Positions 9,328-18,075 are shown, counted from the first letter of the stretch. The stretch is DNA of 64,000 bases from Lewinellaceae bacterium (GCA_016708875.1 JADJFA010000001.1:558001-622000); one strand, 5' to 3'. Numbers and translations: made by a program. The notes: a model not told the origin generated them from the sequence alone.

Positions 9328-9500
9328 TTCACACAACGACACAACGTTATTTATTTCACAACGCCACAACGACACAACGTTTTGATTCGCAAGAGTTTAA
9401 ACGTTGTGTCGTTGTGGCGTTGTGAAATATTACGTTGCGGCGTTGCGGTGTTGTGGTGTTGCGTAAAATATTACGTTGCGCCGTTGTGGCGTTGTGTGAA
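9328..9500. repeat. ACAACG-family multi-arm inverted repeat, downstream copy
   Basis: About 170 bases made almost entirely of CACAACGACACAACG-type units followed by their complements (AACGTTGTGTCGTTGTGGCG), with two further partial GTTGCGGCGTTGCGG arms separated by TATTACG. It could fold as several alternative hairpins. It lies between two convergent genes and ends 4 bases before the stop of the histidine phosphatase. Confidence 0.85.
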
Positions 9501-9503
9501 ATA

Positions 9504-10130
9504 CTATTCACCATATTTCAAATGCAACACCTTCGCCCGCCCTTTTTCTGAAACTGTTGCGATGAAAATGTTGTCGTACTCCGTGTCCGGCAAATTCGGA
9601 TAGACATTGCTTTCCAAAAACAAATTCAACAGGCCCGGTACGGTGTTTGAATGGCCGAGTACCAGCACTGTTTTACCCCGGTAGGTGCTAAGCCAATCGT
9701 CCACAAGCGGCGACTGATTCAATGGATCGTAAATATTGACCGTCAAGGATTTATCGTCGGCGGTAGGCTGGGCGGTTTGTTTCGTTCTATTGTAATTGGA
9801 GGCAAAAACAGCGGCCAAGGGCACGTTCGCCAGAATACGGCGGAGTTCTTCTGCGCGGGCCAGTCCGTTGGCGCTGAGGTTTGGGTTAGTGCCGATGCCT
9901 GTAGTTTCGGCATGGCGCAGCACGATAAAGGTCGTGGCGGTGTCCTGGACAATATCCGTCAGTGTCAGCGTGTCGGTCACCTGAACGAAAATCGTGTCGT
10001 GATGCGCCACGAAAACAGTGTCGGTTTCAATGACGGTTTTGGTGATAATTTCCGGGTCTTTCTCACAGGAAGGGAGTGTGAAAGCAAGGACAAGCAACCC
10101 GGATAACAGGTATAAAAGAGATTTTTTCAT
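9504..10130 (-). CDS. histidine phosphatase superfamily lipoprotein
   Basis: 208 aa from the ATG at 10130, which opens a lipoprotein signal peptide (LAFTLPSCEK). A longer frame to 10259 has no signal at its N-terminus. The catalytic motif LRHAETTG (phospho-accepting His), NYNRTKQTA and VLGHSNTV (second His) define the phosphoglycerate-mutase-like phosphatase fold. The region between lipobox and domain is a Thr/Val-rich linker. Likely a periplasmic or surface phosphatase; substrate unknown (SixA/phytase-like proteins are relatives). Confidence 0.82.
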   Translation of the reverse strand: MKKSLLYLLSGLLVLAFTLPSCEKDPEIITKTVIETDTVFVAHHDTIFVQVTDTLTLTDIVQDTATTFIVLRHAETTGIGTNPNLSANGLARAEELRRILANVPLAAVFASNYNRTKQTAQPTADDKSLTVNIYDPLNQSPLVDDWLSTYRGKTVLVLGHSNTVPGLLNLFLESNVYPNLPDTEYDNIFIATVSEKGRAKVLHLKYGE

Positions 10131-10291
10131 AGAGCAGACTTTGATAGAATGGATAGGCGAAGTTCGACGGTTTTTGCAAACCAGGGGAAGGCAATAATTT
10201 TTGGCGAAATATCCGGGAGGTATATAAGGGTGCAAGTTGTTGCCGTACACTTGCGGCACCTAATAATTTTCGTCTTAATCATTGCTTTACG

Positions 10292-12754
10292 ATGCAAAAA
10301 TTGCTACTTTCCTGTGTTTTTCTCTTGTCTTGTTTGTCGCTTTCTGCGCAAACTTTTTCCAGTACCGTTAATCAGCCCATTCCCGATGATGGCACAACTG
10401 TCACGTTTGATATACCTGTCAGTAGCTTGCCAGGGGCCATTGATACCACCTTTGGCATAGAACGGATCTGTATCAACATGACGCATACCTACACCGAGGA
10501 TATGAACGTGAAGTTGCAAGCACCCAATGGCAAAATTATTCTGCTCTTTGGCGGAGTGGGCGGCGGCGGCGACGATTTTACCAATACCTGTTTAGAGGGA
10601 ACCGGGCCTTCGCTGTTTGCAGGTTCCCCACCATTCACAGGTACGTTTCAGTCCATGGGAGTATTGGGGAACATGAACAAAGGGCAGGACCCTAATGGCA
10701 CTTGGACCCTGATCTTGTACGATACCTATGCCTTTGCAGACGCAGGTTTTTTGATTGACTGGAGCATTACTTTTGGCAATAACCCAGCAAAACCCTTTGT
10801 TTTTCCCAGCAGCAACCTGCCCATCGTCAAATTCACCACCATTAATGATCCTATCGGGGATGATCCCAAAGTCCCGGTTTTGATGCAAATCATAGACAAT
10901 GGCCCGGGTGTCCGGAATGAAACGGAGCAGACCGAATACGCTTATGAAGGCTTGATTATGACGGAATGGCAAGGGTTTACCGGCCCTTTTTACCCCAAGA
11001 AAAACTATGATTTTGAGCTCGTGGATAGTTTGGGAAATCAAATGGACACGACGATTCTCGGCATGCCCAAAGAAAGCGATTGGATTTTTAAGGCAGAATA
11101 TCTGGATCCCACGCTGCTCAAAAACTCGATTACCTACGAAATGGCCCGCAGAATGGGCGGATACGCTCCCAGAACCCGCCCTTGCGAAATCGTGCTGGAT
11201 GGAGAATATATCGGCATGTATGTCTTGACGGAAAAAGTAAAGAGAGATGATAATCGGGTGGACATCGCCAAACTTGCCCCCAGTGATACCAGCGGGCTTG
11301 ATTTGACCGGCGGCTATATCATTGAAATGAACATCAATAACGTGCCGGGCGATTGGAATTCGCCTTATCTTCCTATCAATTCGGCGACCTGTGGAGCACC
11401 TGTGGAGTTCAAACACGTTTATCCCAAAAGTGAAAACATTTTGCCGCAGCAGCGTGATTACATACGCGCTTATGTTGACACCATGGAAAACGCACTTTTA
11501 GCGCCGGGCTTTGCCGATCCTGACACGGGTTATCGGCAATACTTAGATGTAGATGCTTTTATTGACTTTTTAATTGTCAATGAATTTAGCGTCAATTACG
11601 ATAGTTACGGGCGCAGCACTTATCTCGTTAAAGAAAAAGACAACGATGGCGGAAAACTAAAATGTGGCCCGCCCTGGGATTATGACCGGGCTATGCCTTT
11701 CGAGAATCCCGGGTCGGCCGAAGGTTGGGTCTGGGAGATCACCCACCCCTACTGGCCTTTCCCGTTCTGGTGGTCCCGGATGTGGCAAGACGATGCTTAC
11801 CGCAAACAACTGGCTTGCCGCTGGACAATGCTGCGACAAAACACCCTGCAAACCGAGGAATTTATGGGCTTGATTGATTCCCTGACCGGTCAAATAGACG
11901 AAGCCCAGGAACGTAATTTCAGGCTCTGGAATACCCTTGGTACTACTATATACCATGAAAATATTAATAGCCTAAAATCCTATCTGGTGCAGCGACTGGA
12001 ATGGATTGATGCAACTTTGGCCGTTGAGCAAGTGGGCGCCCCAACGTTTTACCTGCCGACCGATACCCTGGTGTGTGCAGGAAGCATTTTTGACGCGGAG
12101 GCAATTAATGGACACCAATTCACCTACAACTGGCAGCCCGGCCCGGATACATCCGTGATCAGCTTCCCGAATGATGGCTTGTATCATTTGCTGGTGACGG
12201 ATGCTTACGGCTGTTACGCCAAAAAAGGCATGAACGTAGTCCTGACAGCACCCACCGATGCCGGGTTTACCGCCGCGCAAGTGGACAGCACTTCCACCTG
12301 GACTTTCCTTCCAAACGAACCCGACGCTGATAACTATCTCTGGGATTTTGGGGATGGCAATACCTCTATGGAGGAGAACCCGATCCATCACTATGTTGGA
12401 TTGGGTGCGTATGTGGTTTCACTAACTACTTCAGATTCAGTGGGTTGCCCTGCCCAAACCCAGCAGGACACGATTCAGTTTTTATTTTCCAGCACCTTCG
12501 ATCTGAGTGATTTTCAGGGACTTGCTTATCCAAATCCTTTCCGAGAGAAGATACAGATAGATTTTGCGCAGCCCTTATCGGAGGGTTTTTCCATTTCGCT
12601 GGAGAATGTATGGGGGCAAGCAGTGGCTACCAGTAAGTACCCATCCGGGACAGAACGCTGTACGATAGCGACGGAGGATCTGCCTGCGGGGGTGTATTGG
12701 TTGCGGATTAGGCAACAGGAAAAGGGTTGGGCGTTGAAGATGCTGCGGTTGTGA
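10292..12754 (+). CDS. T9SS-secreted protein with P-domain, CotH kinase-like domain and PKD domain
   Basis: 820 aa. Domain order: signal peptide (ending LSLSAQ); proprotein-convertase P domain, about 25-165 (INMTHTYTEDMNVKLQAPNG and the NGTWTLILYD signature); CotH-like domain, about 170-560, with LTEKVKRDDNRVD and PPWDYDRAMPFENPG (about 457-472), the latter matching the family's DxDR active-site region; PKD domain about 655-715 (YLWDFGDGNTS, with YVVSLTTSD); and a type A T9SS sorting domain about 735-820 (YPNPFREKIQIDF ... LPAGVYWLRI). CotH kinases phosphorylate spore-coat proteins; in Bacteroidota they occur as exported proteins of unknown substrate. Confidence 0.88.
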   Translation: MQKLLLSCVFLLSCLSLSAQTFSSTVNQPIPDDGTTVTFDIPVSSLPGAIDTTFGIERICINMTHTYTEDMNVKLQAPNGKIILLFGGVGGGGDDFTNTCLEGTGPSLFAGSPPFTGTFQSMGVLGNMNKGQDPNGTWTLILYDTYAFADAGFLIDWSITFGNNPAKPFVFPSSNLPIVKFTTINDPIGDDPKVPVLMQIIDNGPGVRNETEQTEYAYEGLIMTEWQGFTGPFYPKKNYDFELVDSLGNQMDTTILGMPKESDWIFKAEYLDPTLLKNSITYEMARRMGGYAPRTRPCEIVLDGEYIGMYVLTEKVKRDDNRVDIAKLAPSDTSGLDLTGGYIIEMNINNVPGDWNSPYLPINSATCGAPVEFKHVYPKSENILPQQRDYIRAYVDTMENALLAPGFADPDTGYRQYLDVDAFIDFLIVNEFSVNYDSYGRSTYLVKEKDNDGGKLKCGPPWDYDRAMPFENPGSAEGWVWEITHPYWPFPFWWSRMWQDDAYRKQLACRWTMLRQNTLQTEEFMGLIDSLTGQIDEAQERNFRLWNTLGTTIYHENINSLKSYLVQRLEWIDATLAVEQVGAPTFYLPTDTLVCAGSIFDAEAINGHQFTYNWQPGPDTSVISFPNDGLYHLLVTDAYGCYAKKGMNVVLTAPTDAGFTAAQVDSTSTWTFLPNEPDADNYLWDFGDGNTSMEENPIHHYVGLGAYVVSLTTSDSVGCPAQTQQDTIQFLFSSTFDLSDFQGLAYPNPFREKIQIDFAQPLSEGFSISLENVWGQAVATSKYPSGTERCTIATEDLPAGVYWLRIRQQEKGWALKMLRL

Positions 12755-12784
12755 AATAAGGGGTAAATAGCGTGGGTTTTATTC

Positions 12785-12845
12785 GTCAGACGGCTTTGAG
12801 CCGTCAGACGAAGCCACTCGGTCTGACGACTCAAAGTCGTCTGAC
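12785..12845. repeat. nested inverted repeats (GTCAGACGGCT / AGTCGTCTGAC)
   Basis: Two 25-base units, 12785-12809 and 12821-12845. Each is itself a palindrome (GACGGCT-TTG-AGCCGTC and GACGACT-CAA-AGTCGTC), and they are inverted relative to each other. The unit can fold as two small hairpins or one larger one. It starts 30 bases after the CotH gene. Confidence 0.75.
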
Positions 12846-13290
12846 CGATACGTTCTGCTAACCACTTGACTTCCTAATTTTCGGAAGGCTTGGATGGTTT
12901 GGTAGGCGGTAAGACTATAATTCGGCTGAAGAACCCAAAACCTTGCAAAAGGTTCTTTTCTTTCAATATTGAATGGCTCGCAAAGGGTTATAAATGGGCA
13001 TAGGAATACAATCGAAACGCTTCCTTCCAGTCTTCCCAACTAAATGGATTTCCATTGGATGACCAATAGAGCCAAGAAAAATTGAATAGCAAAATAGAAA
13101 TCAATATCATCTTTAGTCCCGTCCGGCGGTTGCCATAGTTGGTGGAAATTTTGTTCATCCAAAGCAGCGCAAGTTCGCCTTTGTGTTTGCCTTGGGGGGG
13201 TTTTGTGTTGCTGGGGAGCCCCCCCTCCCGCCGGGGGGGGGGGGGCCGGCCCGCCCCCGGCCAAATTTTTTGTTGCCCCGGAGGCGGGTA
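12846..13290. other. damaged region: coding remnants and a G/C homopolymer block
   Basis: No intact gene is seen. On the minus strand a plausible coding frame runs to a stop at 12988 (see the next entry), and upstream of it 13192-13262 is a run of G and C tracts that looks like failed base calling. ORFs across that block are Pro/Gly-rich noise. Confidence 0.5.
12988..13158 (-). pseudogene. membrane protein C-terminal fragment
   Basis: A minus-strand frame reads HKGELALLWMNKISTNYGN, then RTGLKMILISILLFNFSWLYW (one membrane helix), and ends YSYAHL before a stop at 12988. An in-frame ATG is at 13158, but the frame extends upstream into the G-rich block, so this is probably the tail of a longer gene whose body is unreadable here. 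No family recognised. Confidence 0.3.
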
Positions 13291-13291
13291 T

Positions 13292-13579
13292 TTAAAGAAT
13301 TTTTCTCATCGTCTGGAAGGCAGAAAGGTTCTCACCTGGCATTTGGCTACCTGCAGCAAATACATCAAGCATTTTAGTGTTGGAGAATTCAAAGCGGTCA
13401 AATTGCCGTAAATGCGTTGATGAATTGCTTTTACCAAGGTCAGAATCTGTAAAGCGAATGCAGGTAGGACGAGTGAATGTTTCAAATCTTGGTAAACCTC
13501 GAAAAATAGGTCCATTTTCATTTCGTGCAAAATCTTCCCATTTTCTAAAGGTAATAAGCCGCTAAAAATACGGTTCCAT
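13292..13579 (-). pseudogene. unidentified coding fragment with an in-frame TAG
   Basis: The minus frame from ATG 13579 (MEPYF) hits TAG at codon 6 and then continues as convincing protein for 89 codons (RLITFRKWEDFARNENG; FRGLPRFETFTRPTCIRFTD; FAAGSQMPGENLSAF) to a stop at 13292. The continuing part has no start codon of its own near the beginning. Other frames across it look like noise. It may be a decayed gene or contain a base error in the T5 run. No family recognised. Confidence 0.35.
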
Positions 13580-13668
13580 AATTACAAAAATTATTCAAAG
13601 AAAGGTAATTCAATGTACATGATTTGATACTCATTGTTGTGAATTCAGGAAAACAGAATTATCAAAAT

Positions 13669-14504
13669 CTATATAACCAAAACACTTCCTCCTAATATAA
13701 GATGTACAGGATTAAGAAGTGTAAATTGGCACTTCAAGTAACCAACAAAACTGTCCGATAATACCCATATTCGGTGTAAATCAGAGTGTTGGATGATTAT
13801 CTTAGCCACCTTGCACTTATCTCTAATATCTAAAATTGTTCCTTTTGAGTTGTAAATATATAAATCCCAAATAGTTGAGTTGCTGCTTATTGTCAAGTCC
13901 CCAATTGAGGAATAGTCAGTAATCCAAAAATCCAAAATCGTAGAATTGTTTTCAATACGGATATTACCCATACTAGAATTGCCTGAAATTCTAATATTTT
14001 TACTTATGGAATTATTATAGATATAAAAACTTTTGATGGTGCAACTTTCTAAGATTATAATATCGTCACTCTTAGAGTGATCACTAATTTCAAAATGTCC
14101 TACCTTAGAGTTTGTAAAAATCCTAAATATCTTTGTTTTTGAATTTGACCGAATGCTAATATCACCAATTGATGAATTGTAAATTGAAAATTCTCCTGTT
14201 GCGGAGTTGTTTTCAATTATTAATGAGCGAAGTTTGGCATTTTCTAATTCTAAATTTGGTAAACGACAGTTTGACAGCACCAGATGTAGTAAAGGATCTT
14301 CATTTTTTTTAATTGTAATATGACCTTCTACCTCAACATTCGACAAGGTTGCTTGTCTTATTCCAAAATATGTGTCAAATACCACCCATTTCTCCCCGTC
14401 TTTAAAAGAGTATCCGAAATTCTGTTTTCCCATATTTTCACAAACACCTCTGCAGGCATCTTCTTGCGCGGTGTAACAGGCGTAATTGTGCTGGAAGTGT
14501 CCAT
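13669..14504 (-). CDS. beta-solenoid (right-handed helix-like) repeat protein, possible frameshift near N-terminus
   Basis: The main frame (13669-14433) encodes repeated rungs of about 20 residues with the pattern Ser-Ser/Asn-x-Gly-x-Ile/Leu-x-Ile-x-x-Asn-Ser (for example SSIGDISIRSNS, SSMGNIRIENNST, SSIGDLTISSNST). This is typical of a beta-helix stack. A better N-terminus is in another frame: MDTSSTITPVTPRKK from ATG 14504 reads to KIWE, where one extra A in the four-A run (14425-14428 on plus, T) joins it to KQNFGYSFKDGEKW. The gene is strikingly AT-rich compared with both neighbours, suggesting transfer. No signal peptide; function unknown. Confidence 0.55.
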
Positions 14505-14536
14505 TATGGAAATAGGTTGATGGTTTTAGATTTCTT

Positions 14537-14609
14537 TACCGCTGGGGCGCGGAGACACAGTTAGTATGTTCCGACTCCGCGTCTCTGCGTCTCCGCGCCT
14601 CTGCGGTAA
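14537..14609. repeat. inverted repeat between solenoid gene and M20 peptidase
   Basis: Arms TTACCGCTGGGGCGCGGAGAC (14537-) and the imperfect complement GTCTCCGCGCCTCTGCGGTAA (14589-14609), with GCGTCTCTGCGTCTC units between. It ends a few bases before the 3' end of the peptidase gene and may act as its terminator, although it has no T tract. Confidence 0.65.
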
Positions 14610-14614
14610 CCCCC

Positions 14615-16006
14615 TCACTTCTTCTTCATCTCCGCATAAAACTTATAAAAATACGGAATCGTCTCAATCCCTTTGTAGAAATTGAACAAGCCATAATGCT
14701 CGTTCGGCGAGTGGATATCGTCCGAATCAAGGCCAAAGCCCATGAGCACCGATTTGGCGTTCAACACCTGATCGAACATCGCCACAATGGGGATACTGCC
14801 ACCGCCGCGCTGGGGCAGAGGCTTTTTGCCAAAGGCCATTTCCAGGGCTTTTTCGGAGGCTTTGTATTCCACTGAATTGGTCGGCACCACCACCGGGTAG
14901 CCGCCGTGGTGGGCCGTCACTTTGACTTTCACGGATTTAGGCGCAAGTCCCTCGAAGTGTTTTTGGAACATCTTTTCGATTTTCTTCGGGTCTTGATCCG
15001 GCACGAGGCGCATGGAGATTTTGGCGAAAGCCTTGCTTGGAAGCACCGTTTTTGCGCCTTCCCCGATGTAGCCGCCCCAAATGCCGTTCACGTCGAGCGT
15101 GGGACGGATGCCGGTGCGTTCAACCGTGGTATAGCCCTTTTCTCCCATGAGTTCGGATACACCGAGGTCTTTCATGTATTGTTTTTCGTCGTAGGGTGCG
15201 GCGTTCATGGCCTTGCGCTCTTTGCTGCTGACTTTTTGCACATCGTCATAAAAGCCTTTCACCGTCACGCGTTTTTTTGCGTCGTGTAAGGAGGCGATCA
15301 TTTGACAAAGCACGTTCACGGGATTGGCCACTGCGCCGCCGTACACGCCAGAGTGCAGGTCTTTGTTCGGGCCGACCACTTCCACTTCCATATAACAGAG
15401 GCCGCGCAAGCCCACCGTAATGCTCGGGGTGTTGTTGTCAATGATGCTTGTGTCGGAAATCAACACCACGTCGCAGGCCAGTTTCTTCTTGTTGTCGCGG
15501 CAGAATTTTTCCAGGTTCTTGGAACCAACTTCTTCCTCACCTTCGATCATAAATTTGACGTTGCAAGGCAAATTTTGGGTTTTCGACATCATCTCAAATG
15601 CTTTGACGTGCATGAACACCTGGCCTTTGTCGTCGCAGGAACCGCGTGCGAAAATGGCGCCTTGTGGGTGGTTCTTGGTCTTTTTTACTACGGGTTCAAA
15701 CGGCGGACTTTCCCAGAGTTCGAGCGGGTCGGCGGGTTGTACATCGTAGTGGCCGTACACGAGCACGGTAGGGGCTTTCGGGTCTACCATTTTTTCGCCG
15801 TACACGATGGGGTGGCCGGGCGTATCGCAGACTTCTACTTTGTCCACGCCTACGGCTTTGAGGTGTTTGGCGGTGGCTTCGGCCATACGGCGCACGTCGC
15901 CGGCGTATTTCGGGTCGGCGCTCACGGAAGGGATGCGCAATAGTTCGAGGAGTTCGTCGAGAAAGCGTTGCTTGTTCGCGTCGAGGTACTTTTTTAATTC
16001 TTTCAT
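14615..16006 (-). CDS. M20 family dipeptidase
   Basis: 463 aa, the usual size for carnosinase/CPDG-type dipeptidases. Zinc-site motifs are in order: YGHYDVQP (about residue 85), GSCDDKG (metal-bridging Asp), EGEEEVGS (catalytic Glu plus ligand), LISDTS and a C-terminal H near DDIHSPNEHYG. The central dimerisation domain begins around LRGLCYMEVEV. No signal peptide, so cytoplasmic. These enzymes hydrolyse dipeptides or short peptides; the adjacent proline racemase-type gene suggests imino-acid dipeptides, but that is inference. Confidence 0.9.
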   Translation of the reverse strand: MKELKKYLDANKQRFLDELLELLRIPSVSADPKYAGDVRRMAEATAKHLKAVGVDKVEVCDTPGHPIVYGEKMVDPKAPTVLVYGHYDVQPADPLELWESPPFEPVVKKTKNHPQGAIFARGSCDDKGQVFMHVKAFEMMSKTQNLPCNVKFMIEGEEEVGSKNLEKFCRDNKKKLACDVVLISDTSIIDNNTPSITVGLRGLCYMEVEVVGPNKDLHSGVYGGAVANPVNVLCQMIASLHDAKKRVTVKGFYDDVQKVSSKERKAMNAAPYDEKQYMKDLGVSELMGEKGYTTVERTGIRPTLDVNGIWGGYIGEGAKTVLPSKAFAKISMRLVPDQDPKKIEKMFQKHFEGLAPKSVKVKVTAHHGGYPVVVPTNSVEYKASEKALEMAFGKKPLPQRGGGSIPIVAMFDQVLNAKSVLMGFGLDSDDIHSPNEHYGLFNFYKGIETIPYFYKFYAEMKKK

Positions 16007-16104
16007 GTTTTGGTCAAATCTTTGAAAATATGGCCCTAATCGGGCATTTCGCTGTTCAATATTACTGTGGGCAAAAGTCTTTGTTTTTTCTGAAAACCCA
16101 TCAT

Positions 16105-16262
16105 GGATTGGTTCGATTGTGACGATTGATTCGATTAGATCGATTGGTTCGAAGCGATTGATTAGGTCAGAAGTTGCCAGAGTTCTTTCCTTTGCAAAAG
16201 CAGGAATTGTTTTTATAAACCAATCTTAATAATCGAATCAATCGTCACAATCGAATCAATCT
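16105..16262. repeat. GATTG-family inverted repeat upstream of the racemase
   Basis: Left arm about 16105-16164 consists of GATTGATTCGATTGTGACGA-type units; right arm about 16217-16262 is their complement (AATCGAATCAATCGTCACAA). The right arm ends 4 bases before the start codon at 16267, so any ribosome binding would overlap it. The same family follows the gene. Confidence 0.85.
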
Positions 16263-16266
16263 CTAA

Positions 16267-17268
16267 ATGGCCTCCAAGACCTTCTTCTGCATAGACGCCC
16301 ACACCTGTGGAAACCCCGTTCGGCTTGTGGCGGGCGGCGGCCCGAATCTGGTCGGTGCCGACATGAGCGAAAAACGCCAGCATTTTCTGCGCGAATTCGA
16401 CTGGGTCCGCCACGCCCTCATGTTTGAACCCCGCGGCCACGATATGATGAGCGGAAGTATTCTTTACCCGCCGCACGACCCAGCCAACGACGTGGCGGTG
16501 CTTTTTATCGAAACGAGTGGCTGCCTGCCCATGTGCGGCCATGGAACCATTGGAACGGTCACAATTGCCATTGAACAAGGTTTGGTAAGCCCAAAAACGC
16601 CCGGGCAACTTCGCCTCGAAACCCCGGCTGGCCTCGTACTGGTCCGTTATGAACAAATTGGCAAAAAAGTGAAATCCGTACGCCTCACCAATGTCCCGGC
16701 CTACTTGGCGACAGAAAACTTTGAAGTGGAATGCCCTGATCTCGGCTCACTCTTTGTGGACGTGGCCTATGGCGGCAATTTTTACGCCATTGTGGATGTT
16801 CAGGCGAATTTCCCCGGACTGGAGCATTTTCGCGCCGAACAGCTCATCGGCTGGGCGCGGGAGATGCGCCGACTGCTCAACGAGCAACATACCTTTGTCC
16901 ACCCGGAAAATCCAACCATTCAGGGGCTGAGTCACATCCTTTGGACGGGAAAAACGTTAGACCCTGGTTCCACTGCCCGAAACGCCGTTTTTTATGGCGA
17001 CAAAGCCATTGACCGCTCACCTTGCGGCACCGGCACGAGTGCAAGAATGGCGCAATGGTATGCCAAAGGCCTTTTAAAACCCGGCGATGCATTCATTCAT
17101 GAAAGCATCATCGGATCAAAATTTATCGGACGTATTGAAGAAGAAACCTCCGTGGTTGGCCGCAAAGCCATGCGTCCCAGCATCGAAGGTTGGGCCATGG
17201 TAACTGGGTACAACACCATTATTGTAGATGACGACGACCCGTATGCGCACGGGTTTCAAGTCATATAA
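16267..17268 (+). CDS. proline racemase family, probable 4-hydroxyproline 2-epimerase
   Basis: 333 aa. It carries both catalytic cysteines of the two-base mechanism: MCGHGTIG (about residue 91) and DRSPCGTGTSA (about 245), plus IDAHTCGNPVRLV at the N-terminus. Two Cys argue for an epimerase/racemase rather than the Thr-containing trans-3-hydroxyproline dehydratases. 4-hydroxyproline epimerases convert trans-4-hydroxy-L-proline to the cis-D form for catabolism. No D-hydroxyproline dehydrogenase is beside it in the window. It is embedded between two copies of the GATTG repeat family. Confidence 0.85.
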   Translation: MASKTFFCIDAHTCGNPVRLVAGGGPNLVGADMSEKRQHFLREFDWVRHALMFEPRGHDMMSGSILYPPHDPANDVAVLFIETSGCLPMCGHGTIGTVTIAIEQGLVSPKTPGQLRLETPAGLVLVRYEQIGKKVKSVRLTNVPAYLATENFEVECPDLGSLFVDVAYGGNFYAIVDVQANFPGLEHFRAEQLIGWAREMRRLLNEQHTFVHPENPTIQGLSHILWTGKTLDPGSTARNAVFYGDKAIDRSPCGTGTSARMAQWYAKGLLKPGDAFIHESIIGSKFIGRIEEETSVVGRKAMRPSIEGWAMVTGYNTIIVDDDDPYAHGFQVI

Positions 17269-17424
17269 TTGAGACGATTATTCGATTGGGGAGATTGATT
17301 CGATTGTTACGATTGGTTCGATTGCTACGATTGTTAAATTAAATCGAACAGTTTGAATTAGCCGCCACATCAATCGTCTCAATAGAACCAATCGTAGCAA
17401 TCGAATCAATCAAAAAATCGAATT
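17269..17424. repeat. GATTG-family inverted repeat downstream of the racemase
   Basis: It begins on the base after the racemase stop codon. Left arm 17269-17334 (GAGACGATTATTCGATTGGG-type units), right arm about 17369-17424 (CAATCGTCTCAATAGAACCA-type complement), ending 7 bases before the next start codon at 17431. Confidence 0.85.
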
Positions 17425-17430
17425 AATTCC

Positions 17431-18069
17431 ATGACACAAGTCCAATCTTTCGAGTTCAATCCTTTTGCCGAAAACACCTACGTCGTTTGGGACGATACGG
17501 GCGAATGCGCCATTTTTGACCCCGGATGTTACACCCTGGAGGAGCGCAACACCTTGCGCCAATTTATCGAGGCTAAAAAATTGCGTCCGGTGCGGCTCAT
17601 CAATACACATTGCCATTTGGACCATGTTTTTGGAAATCCATTTGTAGTGAAAACCTGGGGAATTGGCCTGGAAATCCACGAAGGTGAATGGCCGGTGCTC
17701 GAGCGTTTTGAGCAGGTATGCCAGATGTATGGCGTGCCATTCGAGGGCCATCAACCCATGCCCGTTAATTTTCTTTCTGGCGGCGAAACACTCACTTTCG
17801 GAGACACAAAACTGAAGATACTTTTCACCCCCGGTCACTCGCCCGCGAGCATTTCATTTTACTGCGAAGAGGAGAAATTTGTGCTGTCAGGCGACGTGCT
17901 TTTCTACGAAAGCATTGGTCGCACGGACCTTCCCGGCGGCAATTTTGACACCCTGATTCAGAGCATTCAAACCCAAATTTTCACCCTGCCCGACGAGACG
18001 CTGGTTTATTCTGGCCACGGCCCGGCTACTACGGTGCGGCATGAAAAGGAGTATAACCCGTTTTTGTAA
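17431..18069 (+). CDS. MBL-fold metallo-hydrolase, glyoxalase II-like
   Basis: 212 aa. The metallo-beta-lactamase motif NTHCHLDH (about residue 57) provides the dinuclear metal site, with TPGHSPAS (third His), SGDVLF (bridging Asp) and YSGHGPATTV (last His). It is the short, single-domain class annotated as YcbL/hydroxyacylglutathione hydrolase-like, without the C-terminal substrate domain of true glyoxalase II. Cytoplasmic. Physiological thioester substrate unknown. Confidence 0.85.
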   Translation: MTQVQSFEFNPFAENTYVVWDDTGECAIFDPGCYTLEERNTLRQFIEAKKLRPVRLINTHCHLDHVFGNPFVVKTWGIGLEIHEGEWPVLERFEQVCQMYGVPFEGHQPMPVNFLSGGETLTFGDTKLKILFTPGHSPASISFYCEEEKFVLSGDVLFYESIGRTDLPGGNFDTLIQSIQTQIFTLPDETLVYSGHGPATTVRHEKEYNPFL

Positions 18070-18075
18070 ACATGG

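Noticed and set aside
9232..9603. ORF 9232-9603 with Arg/Cys-rich repeats
   Set aside because: It is the translation of the ACAACG repeat array plus the tail of the lipoprotein gene in another frame.
12526..12834. Minus-strand ORF overlapping the CotH gene end
   Set aside because: It lies opposite the sorting domain of a confirmed gene and its start is inside the palindrome.
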